The notes under the pieces: model-generated
What the model saw: only the letters and a program-made list of their open reading frames with translations
Databases searched by the model: none
What the model was told of the DNA's origin: nothing
Shown: one piece after another, positions 11,408 through 23,903 of the stretch
How the letters are laid out: each line of letters begins with the position of its first letter
Position numbering within the stretch: position 1 is the stretch's first letter
NCBI GenBank assembly: GCA_014529385.2
Contig: CM043963.1
Span: 97,230,412-97,294,411 of the forward strand
Direction: 5' to 3'
DNA: 64,000 bases
From: Adiantum capillus-veneris
Lineage: Eukaryota > Streptophyta > Polypodiopsida > Polypodiales > Pteridaceae
Made by a program: the position numbers and the translations under genes

Positions 11408-11900
11408 TTGGAGAGAGGATTTAATACTCACTGCTGCAAAGACCGCGCAGCCTCCTTCCTAGTGCTTCCCAGAACCTATTCTAGAGCTCCCCCCTCAAAA
11501 CCAGCACTACCTCCCTCTTTTACCTACTCCACTCTGCCTTCTTTTTCCACTGCAGCCAACCACCTCCTCCACTTCATGCACTGGCGGCCCCTTCTTTCTT
11601 GCCAACTGATGGCGCCCTCCTTTTTCTCCTTCAAATTGCCACTTCCTTCCCTGGAGCCCTCCCCCCCCCCCCCCCCCCCCCCGCCCCTGCATGCAATCGA
11701 CGTCCCTCCTTTGCCATTAAAAAATAATTTTGCTTGGTCCGCTTTCCCACGCCGTCGACTACTCACTTCAAGTTTGCCAAAAAAGTCTTGCTTTATTCCT
11801 TCAACTCCACCTCATGCACACCCTTCGACTCTTGAGTTCAATCACCTTTGAGAAATGATGCTTAGCTTCCTTTCACAACATTTTCCTTGATGCTCGCCTT
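11408..11900. other. Low-complexity C-rich stretch, no gene
   Basis: It contains a C-run at 11660-11682. The 147-codon plus-strand frame across it is proline-rich only because of that run. Confidence 0.6.
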
Positions 11901-12451
11901 GAGCATGACTCATAAATGAAAAAAATTTGAGAAAAAATAAGGCACGGTGGCTAGGAACACCAAAAACCTTACACTACAATTGCCTCCTAGTTGATGAGCT
12001 GCTATCCACCAGTCTCCAAGCATCATAACTTGCCCAAATAGTACAAGCACCCGGTATCATATCATGGTACCATCCCGTGCACGAATATCCAACCTCTTTA
12101 GGAGATCCAATTGACTGAGCTTGAAAATCCCCTTCGGTTTGCTAAAAGCAACCGCCTGGCATACACATCATGACCGAACTTGTCGAGTACTTCATCAAGA
12201 ATAGATTCCTTCCCCGCCTTTGTTGATGCTGCCCTTTAATGAGCGGCCACGCATTGCCCTTCTAACTCAATATGTTTTCCAATGCACTATAATTGGCATA
12301 TCCTTCTACAAATTCACTGCAAAAGACACATTCCAAAAAGTTCCTCAAGCATTTTTTTACGTCTCGATGACATGCTAAGCATATCCTGCAAATAAGTATG
12401 ATATGTATCCTTCGGCCCTATTTTCCACTGTGGAAGTTGAGCGACACGACA
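11901..12451 (-). mobile_element. X-related LTR (type Y), 5' part; left limit unknown
   Basis: On the minus strand the sequence begins TGTCGTGTCGCTCAACTTCC at plus 12451. It is preceded by the purine tract CAGAGGGGGTGGA (12452-12464), so 12451 is the start of a 3' LTR. A near copy of its first 30 bp lies at 16800-16829. The first ten bases resemble family X (TGTCGTGCCGCT) and then diverge. The left end was not located; 11901 is only a working limit. Confidence 0.5.
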
Positions 12452-13224
12452 TCCACCCCCTCTGAAAATACATAGCCTCTGGTTTGTGCCAATGCCTCTT
12501 AATCAAATTTTCATTTCATAATCATCACATATCCAGCACATCCAATAGATGGAAACCCTGTATCTGGAACCCCGCCAAACTCAAGTATGTTGTAGCTAAT
12601 CATGCACACGTCTTGACCATCAAGCTTGATTTTGGAAGCCCTGTCAAGTTCAAGTATGCTCTAGCCTCTCTTGCACACGGAATGGCTGTTTAGTGTCAAG
12701 TCCTCTCTTTTGATATCAATCCAAAAGAAGTGAAGATATTTCAATTGCCCAAAGCGATCGAATGAAAGCTAGCCCCATAAGCTAATTGATGACCATACCA
12801 ACCACAAAACCCAAAAGAAGAACTTCCCTGCATAGCATAAAAACAAAAGAAACCATTGCCACACAACCTGGTACAAAAAAAACAATTGCATTTCCTTGAA
12901 CCTCGATCTGCACTTCAATATCCTCCGGGGTCCCACGGCATATACATCAACCGACTTAAAATAGGTGCACCATGAGAGCCTCTGCCTAGATCAAATGGTA
13001 CCAACCACCCATATAACATCTATATTAGGTATCCACATAACTACATACATTCATAGGTAATAGGCTTCGCACTTAGGTCAAAGGAACGCATCATAGAGCT
13101 AAGCATCTATATCAATGATGTACATATCAACAGTTTACATCAACCCCTCTAGTTGAAGAGGTCCGAGTATCTGAAAGTAGCACATCTGGTGCTTTGAAAT
13201 TTATAACCCTGTTTTGATCTTGGA

Positions 13225-13437
13225 TCACTGCTGGAATGCCATCTGAAATAAGCACAAAACTTCTAGAGCCTCATTGAGAATCTGCATCAAGTCTTCTTCA
13301 TCTACATCATGTTTTGGATCAATTTGTCGACTTCTTGAGAAATAAGGGGCTTGAAATCCCTCCAATGCATCATCCAAAATATCCAAAAGTTCTTTGCCAT
13401 TCATATCTGCATAGATTTGTTGCACTACCTTTGCCAT
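13225..13437 (-). CDS. Acidic leader ORF of X element (partial)
   Basis: A 70-codon frame starts MAKVVQQIYADMNGKELLDI ten bases beyond the primer binding site and continues with an acidic, helix-prone segment (DVDEEDLMQILNEALEV). Its position is that of the first ORF of an LTR element. A related acidic segment with QAIYAKLG occurs at about 7.6 kb. It resembles no capsid domain known to me. It stops early, so it is probably truncated. Confidence 0.45.
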   Translation of the reverse strand: MAKVVQQIYADMNGKELLDILDDALEGFQAPYFSRSRQIDPKHDVDEEDLMQILNEALEVLCLFQMAFQQ

Positions 13438-13446
13438 CCCTCCAAT

Positions 13447-13466
13447 CTCTCACGTCGGGTTCACCA
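13447..13466 (-). promoter_or_regulatory. Primer binding site of X element
   Basis: The minus strand reads TGGTGAACCCGACGTGAGAG three bases beyond the LTR end (CGACA, ATT, TGG). It begins with TGG, as required to pair with a tRNA CCA end. It is neither the initiator-Met site (TGGTATCAGAGC) nor the Asp type seen elsewhere in this window. I do not assign the tRNA. Confidence 0.7.
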
Positions 13467-13469
13467 AAT

Positions 13470-14362
13470 TGTCGAAGAGCGTGCTTCTCCGAGGGTCGAT
13501 CGGGAAAGCGCCAGGCTTCTGGCTGTAGACAGGGAGTCAGTCAAGGTGCAAACCAAGGGAAGCAAGTATAGTTAGCATTGGTTTTAATGTTAGTAAGATG
13601 ATTTAAGGCTTCTTGTAGAGCAATTACGATGTAATATCATAGTTCAGAACAAGATTAATGGCTAAGAACAAACTGAATCAACATATCAACACTAATTTGG
13701 CACTAGAAATCCACAGATGCTTCCATTAAAATTGGTAACTGAGAACCCTTTGGTACAAATCGGTTACATACGTCGACATTGGTATGCCTATTGATTTGCA
13801 AACCCCTATTGAGATATCCCAACCTCGATGGAAACAATCTGCAGACACAATTTACGCCCTCATGCTTGGTCAAGATCCGTCCGCTTTTCTTCAATTCGCT
13901 CGAAATCAAACTCGTGCTTCATTTTGCCCTTTTAGAGCGCCTTCTCTTTGCTTCCACCAAAACAACTTGAGCTTCAATGCCCAAGTTCCTTCCCTTCCAT
14001 GTTGATGTTCCCTTGAGTCTTGGTTGTCGAGAGAGAGATATATGCTTCTCTCTTGCTTAGCTTTGAGAACGAGAGAGAGATCTCCCTCCTCGTTCACCTT
14101 CAAAAAAAAACGGTAATACTCTTCAACTTCCTCCCTTTTTCTCTCCTCTTTCTTCCCCAAGAAGCCCTCCTTGAACTCCCACTGTCTTCTTCCAAAACGA
14201 GCTCTTAGTTGCAAAAACAAAACTACCTCCAAACTCGCCAAAGAGGTGCCCTTTTTGGGTGCCTAAGAACTCCTTCTATTTCAAGCTCGGCCCTCTTTTG
14301 CTTTTGCTCGCATGCACCGTCCCTCTATTTTTGGATGGCTTGCTCTCCACGGCACGTGGGAG

Positions 14363-14397
<35 letters not shown>

Positions 14398-15669
14398 TTG
14401 TTGTCACTGCCTCATGACAAGGGTGGGAGACCCTCACCTTTTTTCCTCAATTTAAAAGGGCTTGTTGTTGATGGGCACGTGAGAACACCCGCGGTGAACC
14501 GCGCCATGTCATTGCCTACTATGTGCCAGCGGTGCCACTCGAGGGCACCACCACAAGCCGGCAACACCTTCAACCACCTTCCTCAAGTGAATGCACCGCC
14601 AGAGCTTCCGCATAGAGCACCCACAGAGGCGGGTTCTGCTCCCCATCGCCAGAGCTTGAGAGCTTCCTCTCTCTCACCTTGATGCTCGTTTAAGGTGCAC
14701 ACACCGAGCTCATATACCCCTAGCTTCTCGTGCCAAAATCCGCTTGTGGTTTTTTCACAGTGACACATGGCAGCCCCACATCGTCTCACCCCTTGAGTTC
14801 CAAAACTCCACCAAAAACTACACAAAAATCCCAAAAAAGTTTTACTTGTTTTGCCCTCCTTTTGAGCTTTGCCAATTGTTGCATTGGGATCCAACTCTCA
14901 AGCCGAAAATCCATGCTTGCAGATCCTATTCTCGATCACAACTTGTATAAGCTCCAATGTGTTTTGACCTTTTCGGGCCTATCAACCGTCAGTCCCCAAA
15001 CCTGCAAAAACATCTGGCACTACACCGTTGTCATCTAGCATTAACTTTAACGAGCCACATCTCATTGTCCAGGCATCCAATCAAAGTGATGTCACTTTCT
15101 AATGACTCACCGCAATGCATATCATGCTCTAGAAGCGCTTCGAGGCCCAAAAAACACCTTATGGCATGCCTATGGAGGTGGCCCAACTGGCTCAAAGCTG
15201 GCCCTTGGTGAAACTTCATCTAGCAATATCTTGGCATCCAGTACTCCAAATGACAATCTGAGAAAATGTACATGCTCTACATGATGGGCATTTTAGGCCC
15301 GTGCATGCACATTAGCTTTGATCGCCTGTCCCCATCTACCCTGTTTGTCTCAGATCTGCAATGCATTGCAACTTCCAACTTTAATATCTTGCACTTTGTA
15401 GCTCTATTTGATGAGCCATATGGACCTGCTACTTTAGCACTTCAAGTCTATATTCCCAAGCCAAAAAAAACTCACCTTGAATCTCCTTCACCTGCCATCT
15501 TGTCAGCCTCTACCTAGAGCCCTTTTGGTCTAGAAAACCACATAGAGCGTACATTTATGCTAGCACTTGCTGACATACTAGCCCCTAACATTGTCCATAA
15601 GTTTGGCAAAACCTCAAATATGTATGCAGATTTATATCTTTCACCCCATGCCCGCAAAGCGGCACGACA
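13470..15669 (-). mobile_element. LTR of family X, copy 3 (5' LTR)
   Basis: In minus orientation it runs from TGTCGTGCCGCTTTGC (plus 15669) to the CGACA end at plus 13470, about 2200 bp. The primer site lies just beyond, so this is a 5' LTR. It aligns with copies 1, 2 and 4. A C-run at 14367-14397 replaces non-repetitive sequence present in copy 2. Short open frames in it match the antisense or shifted frames in the other copies and are not genes. Confidence 0.8.
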
Positions 15670-16019
15670 ACGCATTGTCGTTCCCCACCAACACCACCAT
15701 GATGCCTACATAGCGCTGCAGGCTTACTGCCATGGCCAACGAGCTCAAGAAGATCATCCTCACTTTTGATGCCCAAGTGATATGCACACTACACTGCTAT
15801 ATTGCACCACCCATGGCCTCACGTTTGCATATGGGACTATTCAGTTGCTACATGGCCTATCCTTATCACTCCACCCTCCAAGGCTCCCTTTTTTCTCCTA
15901 TTTTCAATCACTTGCTGTTTGATGCTCAATATTCTAGTACCCAAGTTGTAAATGCCACCTAAATTCTTGATTCTTGGCTTTGACTTGTGTGAACTGCCTC
16001 ACATTTTGACTTTACCACG
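15670..16019. other. Unassigned spacer
   Basis: It lies between two LTR pieces. I recognise no coding or structural signal. Confidence 0.3.
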
Positions 16020-16829
16020 CCCCCCAACCGAGGCCGCCAAAACGGTGAAAAATCATCTAGCATCGCATTGTCATTAATTGCCGCCAACTTCGACCATCAA
16101 TATCTTGATCATCCAAACTCCGATTGACATGCCCTCAAATCCTTTGGCCTTCACATACCACGTAGGTTGCATACAAACCCTAAAAAAGATGCAAAAACCC
16201 CAAATGGCACACCGAGCAAGGCAGTCAATTTGACCCAAAATTGACCACCAATGAAACTTTAACTGTCTATGTCTTGGATGTTTAAGCTCCGATTGCCAAT
16301 CTGAAAAGATCGACGTGCACTTGTAACATGAGTGCTTTGTAAGATGGCCCTTTAGGCCCATGCACTCACTTCATCTCTAACCCACCATCTGCAATAGTCC
16401 AATGTGGTACGAATCTGCAAACCACTTCAAGCTGCAAGCTGCAAGCTGCCATAACTCTCACATCGTAGCTCCTATTGACAAGCCGAGAAGACAGTCTTGT
16501 GGAGCACTCTCAGTGCTACATTTTTAGTCCATAAACTTCCATCTGTGAAGATTTTGAACATACCCACTTTCACCATCAAAAATATAGTTTTTGACCCTTT
16601 GCTACATTTTTAGTCCATAGACGTCCATCTGTGAAGAATTCAAACATAGCCACTTTCACCATCAAAAATATGGTTTTTGACCCTTTAAATCCGCATATGG
16701 CATATATGTAGCATTAAACTTGCCTGTTATTGAGCCCTAGTAACTGCTCAATAAACATGTACACTTCAAATAGGTTCAATATGTATCATTTTGTTCCTTT
16801 TTCCATCGTGGAAGCGGAGCGACACGACA
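16020..16829 (-). mobile_element. X-related LTR fragment (type Y), second copy
   Basis: It begins on the minus strand TGTCGTGTCGCTCCGCTTCC at plus 16829, matching the LTR start at 12451. Internal words such as ATCTAGCATCGCATTGTC and TATCTTG...CTCCGATTG resemble the U3 text of the X copies. A segment of roughly 85 bp (TACATTTTTAGTCCATA...) is repeated in tandem at about 16525-16690. The left end is uncertain. Confidence 0.5.
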
Positions 16830-18540
16830 TCGTTCGAGAGGTATTTATAAAACCGCATATTCTACATTTTTTGAGGTTTATACAAACCCCAAATGTACCA
16901 CTTTTCTCAATAAAAAGAATTCTTGTGTAGCAAAATTTTCACTTTTTCAATTTACAACATCCTTTTGCATGTATAATTCTTGTAAGTTCATAAGAGAAAT
17001 TTATCCCTTCTGTTGAACTCACATGTTATTCCATTGAGATTCTATGTGGCAAAGTGTACCTCCCCGCAGACGATTCACAACTTACTTATCAGAGGAGGTG
17101 TTTTGGGGATTCCTTTTTGTGTACGCCATGTCGTGGACGCTTGAATTATGTCTAAATGAAGATTTTATGGATTGCCACCTTGTGTGGTCATGCTTAGAAG
17201 CCTTCCTCTTTGCATTCATGACCATGTGCACTCCATTGCCTCTATGATGGGTTGTGTGTTGTTCATTTTGAAATTGAGATCACTATACTAGGAATTTCCC
17301 ATGAGGTGGCGATTGTCAGCAAACCCGTGGTGGTCAATTCCACTCAGAGGCATGTCTCTAGAGAAGTTAAGCCACCACCCGGGGAGTCCACTATGTAAAA
17401 ATTTCATATATCACGTGTGAACAATACGCTATTTAAATAATCCCTTAGCATGATATTTTCAAGTATTATATGTACCTCTTATGTATGCATTTTTGTAAAA
17501 GAAAACTAGCCCTTATATATGAAAATTTTCACTTTTTTAATTAAAAATCCCTTTATGTAAGTACATTTTTTTGTAAATGAACCTACTTATAAATTCCTTA
17601 TTTTGTTTGCATGAGCTATCTTGCATATTTCCTAGTGGAGTCCTCGGGAGCCACCAACGAATGCTAGCATGTTGAAGGTGGGTCTATCTGATCATGATGT
17701 GGTTGAGGATGATGGTCATGCTTCAACTAAAAAACAAGAGGAAACATGTAAGCTAGCCCGATCCTCACGAGCCTCACATAAGGTCTTGACGAACGATGAA
17801 ACCCACCATCACAATAGCATAGTTAGTGGTAACAATCAAGAACCAAAGGTAGATCTCCTTAGCCACTTTGTTGATATATGTGGGTCTCCCAATAGTTTTA
17901 GTCTGATAAAAAAGAAGAAGCAACTTTCCTGTCAGTATTTTGAATTTGTGAGTGTATGGGTTGTTGGCTTCTTATAAAAGCCAGATACTTTTAGCCCTTG
18001 AGTCCCCATGGCAAGGCATCTTTGCATGGGTTAGCTTTGTAATTTTCTTGTTTCTGTTAATACAAATATCCCACATAATGTGGGGATTGCCAAAAAGAAA
18101 AAAGAGCTAACAAATAGAGAAGTCACAAAGGCATGTTGCAGTTAAGGGGGACAAGAGTTATCTAGAGTAGGCCTAAATGTGTTCCTGCAATTACATATTA
18201 TTATTGTTGTTTTTTTAAATATATTTGCATTTTCCAAATACACACATAATCATAAATGCCTTACATGTTTTTTTGGCCATACTCACACTAGTGAGTAGAG
18301 ATGTTATATTACATCAAAAAAGATTATACAATCAACCTCAAGCACAACTTGTGCCTTGAGGGGCGCAACTCACAACAGGGATGGTGTAGTCACAAGAAAG
18401 GAGGCAGACAACGATATACTAAGAACACTCGAGTGGCCAATGCAGTTAAATGCATGTTTCCAATCTTTGATATCGGCGTATGCCCCTCTCTTTGATCCTG
18501 CAATATAAATGAGCTCAGTGCTCTCATTCAAAATGTCATT
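16830..18540. other. Unassigned; possible LINE 3' end near 17.6-18.1 kb
   Basis: Two small plus-strand frames (17044-17247 and 17669-17977) match nothing known to me. The latter is followed by TTTGTAATTTTCTTG and an A-rich end near 18110, in the style of a plant LINE 3' end, but the evidence is weak. Confidence 0.3.
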
Positions 18541-18549
18541 AAATTGCAT

Positions 18550-20155
18550 TGTGACATGTTTGCCCGCAAAGACTCGGAGGTTTGTGGCTTTCTAAATCTA
18601 CTTCAAATAATAGTATTTGATGAATTGGGTGTAAACCATGATGGCTTGGTGATGCGATCTACTTCCTCCCAAGATCAGATCGTTAGAAGTGAAGAAAGAT
18701 ATCTTCCGAGTCCGGTGCACCCATTTGCAGAATTTTGTAGCTAGACCTCGCATCGAAGGACAATTTTTGAATAGATGAAGGGGATCCTCCAAAGCTGACG
18801 TGCAACCAAAGAATTTGTCAGTTCCAAGCCCTCAAGAGAAGATCTTGTTCCCAATTTGGATGGCTTCCCATAGCACCTTCCATGCAGACCATTTAGTCTC
18901 CGAGATGGTAACAGCCCTCTTTTGCTAATTCTCTTCTGACTGATTTTCCTTGAATATCGTGACAAGTGAGAAACTCGTTTGCTTTTTAAATTAGCTTGTC
19001 ATACCTAGGTATCTTGAGTCATGGGGAGCATAAACGCTTTGTCTTTTGGCCAATACCATGCTTTCCAATTTAGCACTTACTCAAACACATGCATAGGCCC
19101 GAGTTCCAAGACATTATTGACTAGCAATGGCATACCTTTGTTGTTCACCTTTCATGAAACTTCCCTCCAAAAAGGGTTCAAGGATCCTCTTCCAAGTTTG
19201 GAAAGCCAAGGGGACCGATTCGATATGGAGCACATGAAGTAACAGGTTGACTCTCTCCAATCCAGATCCGAGGCTGCCTTGTTGCACTTTCATGCAATTT
19301 CCCAAGCTTAACGGAAGTCCAACAAGGTACCAAAATTTTATCATGGCCCTTACCTCATTCCATGTTCCACCTTGTGATACAAGCTCTTACCGAGTTGATC
19401 ATGTTCAAGGCCATAATTGTCAATTCCTGCCTTTGAGTAGTTAGTGAGACAAGTTTTGCACACATGGCTTCTATGTGTAGCACAGGGTCCAAAATCCCAA
19501 TGCCTCCTTGGTTCTTGGGTCTCTCCACCCACTCCCATTTCCCCCATTGCCAACCACAAGATTGTGCCTTTTGTCTTGTTCTTCCACAAGTATTGTTTGA
19601 TAGGCTTCAAAATTCTTTCCAATGACATTTGCCCATTTTTAAAGTATGAGATACCAATCAGATGTATAGGATCATGAAGGCATTAATCACAGTGAGTTTG
19701 TTGTGGAAAGGAAGTAATGCATACCTCCACCTTCTCATTTTACTATGAATCTTGTTTAAGACCCAATCGAATCTTTGTTTATGCAATACGTCCACCCCCC
19801 AAGTGGGGCGTCAAGGTCTCTGAAAAGAGTGCCCTTCCCAATTCCTTCTCTTGACCACTCGATTTGATCAAATGAATTGCTTCCAAAGAGTAAGATTAGT
19901 CCTGATTTCTCGATATTGCACTTTTGAGCTAAAAGCAATAGCAAATATTTCAACAATTTCTAGGGCTTTTCTTAGTATTTTGAAGTTGGCTTTTATAAAT
20001 AGTAGCGAGTCGTCAACAAATAGTTTTGCAACTAGCTCCTTTCTCCTTGGTAGTGAGAGGCCTCGCACTAATCTTGAACAAGGTTCCCATAGGATGTGTT
20101 CCAATTGCAAAGAGTAGTGAGGCAAGGGGACACTCTTGCTTACATGTTACAACGG
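18550..20155 (-). pseudogene. L1-type LINE ORF2 remnant
   Basis: On the minus strand, 20125-19868 shows a decayed QGCPLxP box followed by LFVDDSLLFIKAN, the reverse transcriptase catalytic motif with F for Y or A, and IVEIFAIAFSSK. At 19620-19350 a shifted frame gives WVERPKNQGGIGILDP, the usual segment after the thumb of plant L1 elements. Around 18.6-18.9 kb are fragments of the C-terminal zinc-binding region (MEDPLHLFKNCPSM). Frame changes and stops are frequent. The fingers side is cut off at 20156, where LTR X copy 4 begins. Confidence 0.75.
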
Positions 20156-21391
20156 TGTCATGCCGCTTTGCGGGCATAGGGTGAAAGATGAGGATCTGCT
20201 TGCATTTTCATGGTTTTGCCAAACTGATGATTTAGACCAGATTATGCTATGACATTAGAAGATGATAGGAATGTACGCATTATGTGCTTTTCTGTAGACC
20301 AAAAGTGCCTCAAAGAGAACCAATTGGGCTGACAAGTGAAGATTGAATGAAGGGCTAGTTTTTTGCTTAAAAAGGTAAAGCTTGAAGTGCTACGTAAACT
20401 TGTCCAGACGGCTCATCAAACGGAGCCCTGGTGAGAAAGTTATTGCAATTTAAAGCTGGAAGTGGTTGCAAATCTAAGACGAATAGGGCAAATGGGGACA
20501 AACGGTCAAAGGCAGTTTGAAGTGGCAGATGCATAGGGATTAAATTATGGAGCCTATCGATCTTTTCATATCAATAATCAAAGTCTGAAAGGCCAAGTTA
20601 TAGAGCTATGATGTTTTGACAAGGACCAGTTTGATCACTTTGGAAATTGTGTCATCTGATGTGTTTTGGGCCTTGACATTGATCTACAAGGTAGTACGCA
20701 TCATGTGAAGTTGGCCGAAAGTGACAGCTTGTGAATCAGATTCCCGATGGCCAAGATAGGACGGGTCAAAGGTGTGAGCCGATGCCTGACAGGTGGGTGG
20801 ATGTTGTTTTTTTTGGTTTTCCAATGCCCCATTCGAGGCCGTGGCAAAGAGGAAACGCAACAAGATTGGCATGATTCAAGGCCGACAGCATGAAGTTTTG
20901 GTGGCACTTTACATCTCGGCTCTCGGACTCGAGCAGAAGATGACAAGGGATGGAAGTTGGGCGGATTTTTCTTACCTTTATAAGTCTTTAAGGAGTATTT
21001 TCCCCCCCTCAAGGGGTGGCCATCTCAGAGGCCACCATGTGGCAGCCCTAGTAAACCCACATGTGGGAAAGCAGGGCCGGAGGACAGGGTATTTGACCCA
21101 GGGCGAAAGCCCCTCAATGTTATACAAAGGGGGAGAGAAAGCAACTCCCTCACCCCATGGCTATGGCGTGGCCTTGGCGGGCACTGTGCACGGTGGCACG
21201 GGCGGGGAAGATGGTGCATTTTGGTTGAAATGTCCAGTGGCCAATGTCCCAGTAGGTGGCTCAAGCGACAGGTGATGTGGCAATGCGCCCCGCGGTCCCG
21301 CACCTGCCATGGGTAAAAACTTTTGAGAGGAAAGGGGGAGCCCCACTAGCGATATCGCTAGTGCTAGGGGAGCTGTCCCACGATAGCTGTG

Positions 21392-21424
<33 letters not shown>

Positions 21425-22153
21425 AGGGGGGGGGGGGGGGGGGGGGGGGAGCCAATTTGGGCGGACAAAAACAAAGGGATGGGTCCCACAGCAAGTGAGT
21501 CGACGTGTCGGCAACATGCAGTGGTTGCTATAAGGGATAATGCCAATTGTATGTAATGCAAAATAGATGCTATATTGAGCTCAAGTTGATGGTAGGAGCA
21601 ATTAAAAATCCTTTTTTTTTTCTTTTAGCTTGGCCACTCCTATGAAAGGAGAAGCACACAATTTTGGAGGGTTCTTCTTTTTGGGCCAATTTCTTAGGGT
21701 TATTGGGAGGGCTTTTTGGGGAATTAACGGCAAAGAATGAAAGGTGAACAAGGAAAATCGGGAAGAGCGTCAAGAGCACAAGGAAACTGGATGGCAGTGC
21801 GGCTTGGGGAAGTTTTTTGAGCTGAGGGTTGCAATTTGAAAGGCATGGCGAAGGTGGCATACGCAAAAGAATTATACAAGAGCAATCAAAAATCATAAGT
21901 TGTATCTGCTGTCAGTTGACAACATCTCTTGAGTCTTGAATCTCTGTTTCTTATTGTCATTTCAATTCTTCGCGTTCTTATTTGCAAGCTTCTCTCTCTT
22001 AAACTCTCTTTAATACTAGCATTTCGTGTATTAAACCATTAATTAAGACTATCTGCACTCGTTTATCCGAGTTTGAATGTCTGTTAAACTCTTGTCTCCA
22101 GCCATAGGCCCGGTGCTTTCTTGGTTGACCCTAGAGAACAACGCACTCCGACA
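20156..22153 (+). mobile_element. LTR of family X, copy 4 (probably solo)
   Basis: It begins TGTCATGCCGCTTTGCGGGC at 20156 and ends CACTCCGACA at 22153, about 2 kb, in plus orientation. A TATA-like TTTATAAG is near 20977. A (GA)n plus G-run lies at 21399-21449. It interrupts the LINE at 20155. What follows (ACAGACCAACTT) is not the family primer site, so this may be a solo LTR, although I find no matching 5-bp target duplication. Confidence 0.75.
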
Positions 22154-23755
22154 ACAGACCAACTTAAACAAGGGGAAAGATCGCATTGATATTCAAAACA
22201 AACTAAATTGAAAAAGAAATAAAATAATAACAATAAAATAAAAACTCGTTGATAAATTAAAACAAAATAATATTTTATTAATTTCATAAAAAAAGATAGG
22301 TTTCATAAGCATAAGAAGTAATTTAACAATTTAATGAAATGGACTATTAAGAGGTCTCTACTTGAAAAGATTCTTTCATGAATTAGAATTAGAATATTGC
22401 AACATCTCACATCATGTGATCAAACTTCTATGAATGCACTCCTTAATGCCTTTGTTCTCTAAAGGCTTTTTTAAAAGGCCAAAAAGAATGGGCACTTCAA
22501 GTTCTCCTTCAATTTAGTCATTGATATGTCAACAGAAGCCCCACCATTCCACGAAGGCAAGCTCTATAGCCCATATGCAAAGTATAGACGATCCATTAAT
22601 TAATTTATTTACAAGATTCTCCTACACATTAGCAGTCAAATGCAATCTCTCAGTTGCATCCATTGCACACTAAAGAAAAATTAAGCAAAGAGAAACACAA
22701 AATAAGTAATGTGCACCCAACCATCTCTCTTTTTATAAAGAGAAAAAGTCTTATGACTTTCCATTTCCACGGGTCTTTTCATTATCCCCTTAGATGTTTT
22801 GAAAGGCTTATCAAGCCAAAACTAACTACAACTCATGATATTAAAGAAGCTAAACTCTACAATGGTCCTTACAACATACATCATGAAGGGTGAACAAAAA
22901 TCTAGAAGCTTTAAATTTGAAGCAAGTGCACTCTTGATGAAGTTCTCAAGGGGGTACTCTTGGTACCTCAATCATGTGTTTCATAATCGTGTCCGAATGA
23001 CGTACTGTTGATCGCTGTTATCTGCGGTCATTGTTGTCTATGAATTTAGGGATCTTCATAGGAGTAGAAAGTTCACACAAACAAAAAGGCAAGCATAGTC
23101 TTCTATAAAAAGGAAGTACATAAAATGAAATGCAGAGACTAACCATCTTGCTAAGCGCACAATTTGTTGAGTCTAGAAAAAAAAAAACTACAAAAGGATA
23201 AACGTTCCCAAAGCCAAAATCTCCCAAGATGTTCTCTTTCTACTAAGGTTTGACGTACAAAATTGTGACAATTGCAAGCTCATTGCGTCCCAAACTTTGC
23301 ACAATAATCACGCAATAAGTAGCTTAAGATGGTGAGAACACTTCTTTCCAAGAATCTTAAAAGAAAATTTGTCTGGGTAGCAAAAACAATAGCACAACAA
23401 ATTGCACAAGAAGTAGCCTAAGAGTATTAAACACTCTTTCAAGAATAAAAGGAAATGATTCTCTCTCTCGACATGATAGCAAAGGGACCCACGGATCAAA
23501 CAAGCTATGGACATGTGCACGTACCCGGCGCTCCGCATTGTAATTGTAGCGTATGTTCCTTGAATGGCAAGGCAAGTGCCTTATGGCATGCCCAAGATAT
23601 ACAAGGTGTTTCAAATAGAAAAAGTAAAAGAATATTGTGTGTTTAAGTTTCACACTACTACTAATGTTTGAAAAACTAGTTTGTGTAGTATGTTAGATGT
23701 ACTAAAAAGAGGAGCAAGAGGGAAAAGGGTTCACACTTGACCGGCTAGGCTATGC
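22154..23755. other. AT-rich intergenic region, nothing recognised
   Basis: No conserved frame, LTR end or RNA structure was identified. It lies downstream of the LAX gene. Confidence 0.5.
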
Positions 23756-23761
23756 CATATT

Positions 23762-23767
23762 TTTATT
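23762..23767 (-). terminator. Candidate poly(A) signal of LAX gene
   Basis: The minus strand carries AATAAA about 137 bp beyond the LAX stop codon, in an A/T-rich setting. The position fits a plant near-upstream element; the cleavage site cannot be told. Confidence 0.5.
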
Positions 23768-23903
23768 TGTGTGTAAGGGGCAAGTAAGTAGGCTATTAAT
23801 TTGGAGCTCATATATGGGTAAAACCTTCACAAAATCAATTAAGAATTGAGTAAGGGTTTTCAAAGGGAGGTAAGATTGATGTGTGTAAAAAATGTGTTCC
23901 TTG

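Larger units (their letters stand above)
12452..13469 (-). mobile_element. Short internal region of an X/Y element
   Basis: About 1 kb lies between the LTR start at 12451 and the LTR end at 13470. The minus strand shows WDPGGY near 12.9 kb, the same motif as at 6.4-6.8 and 53.0 kb, and an acidic leader ORF next to the primer site. No protease, reverse transcriptase or integrase could fit, so the element is non-autonomous or internally deleted. Confidence 0.55.

Noticed and set aside
11408-11851. 147-codon proline-rich frame
   Set aside because: Depends on a C-run; no conserved motif, and codon content looks like repeat-derived sequence.
20151-22158. Target duplication ACAAC around LTR X copy 4
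   Set aside because: ACAAC is present at both edges but does not abut the TG...CA termini, so it is probably chance.
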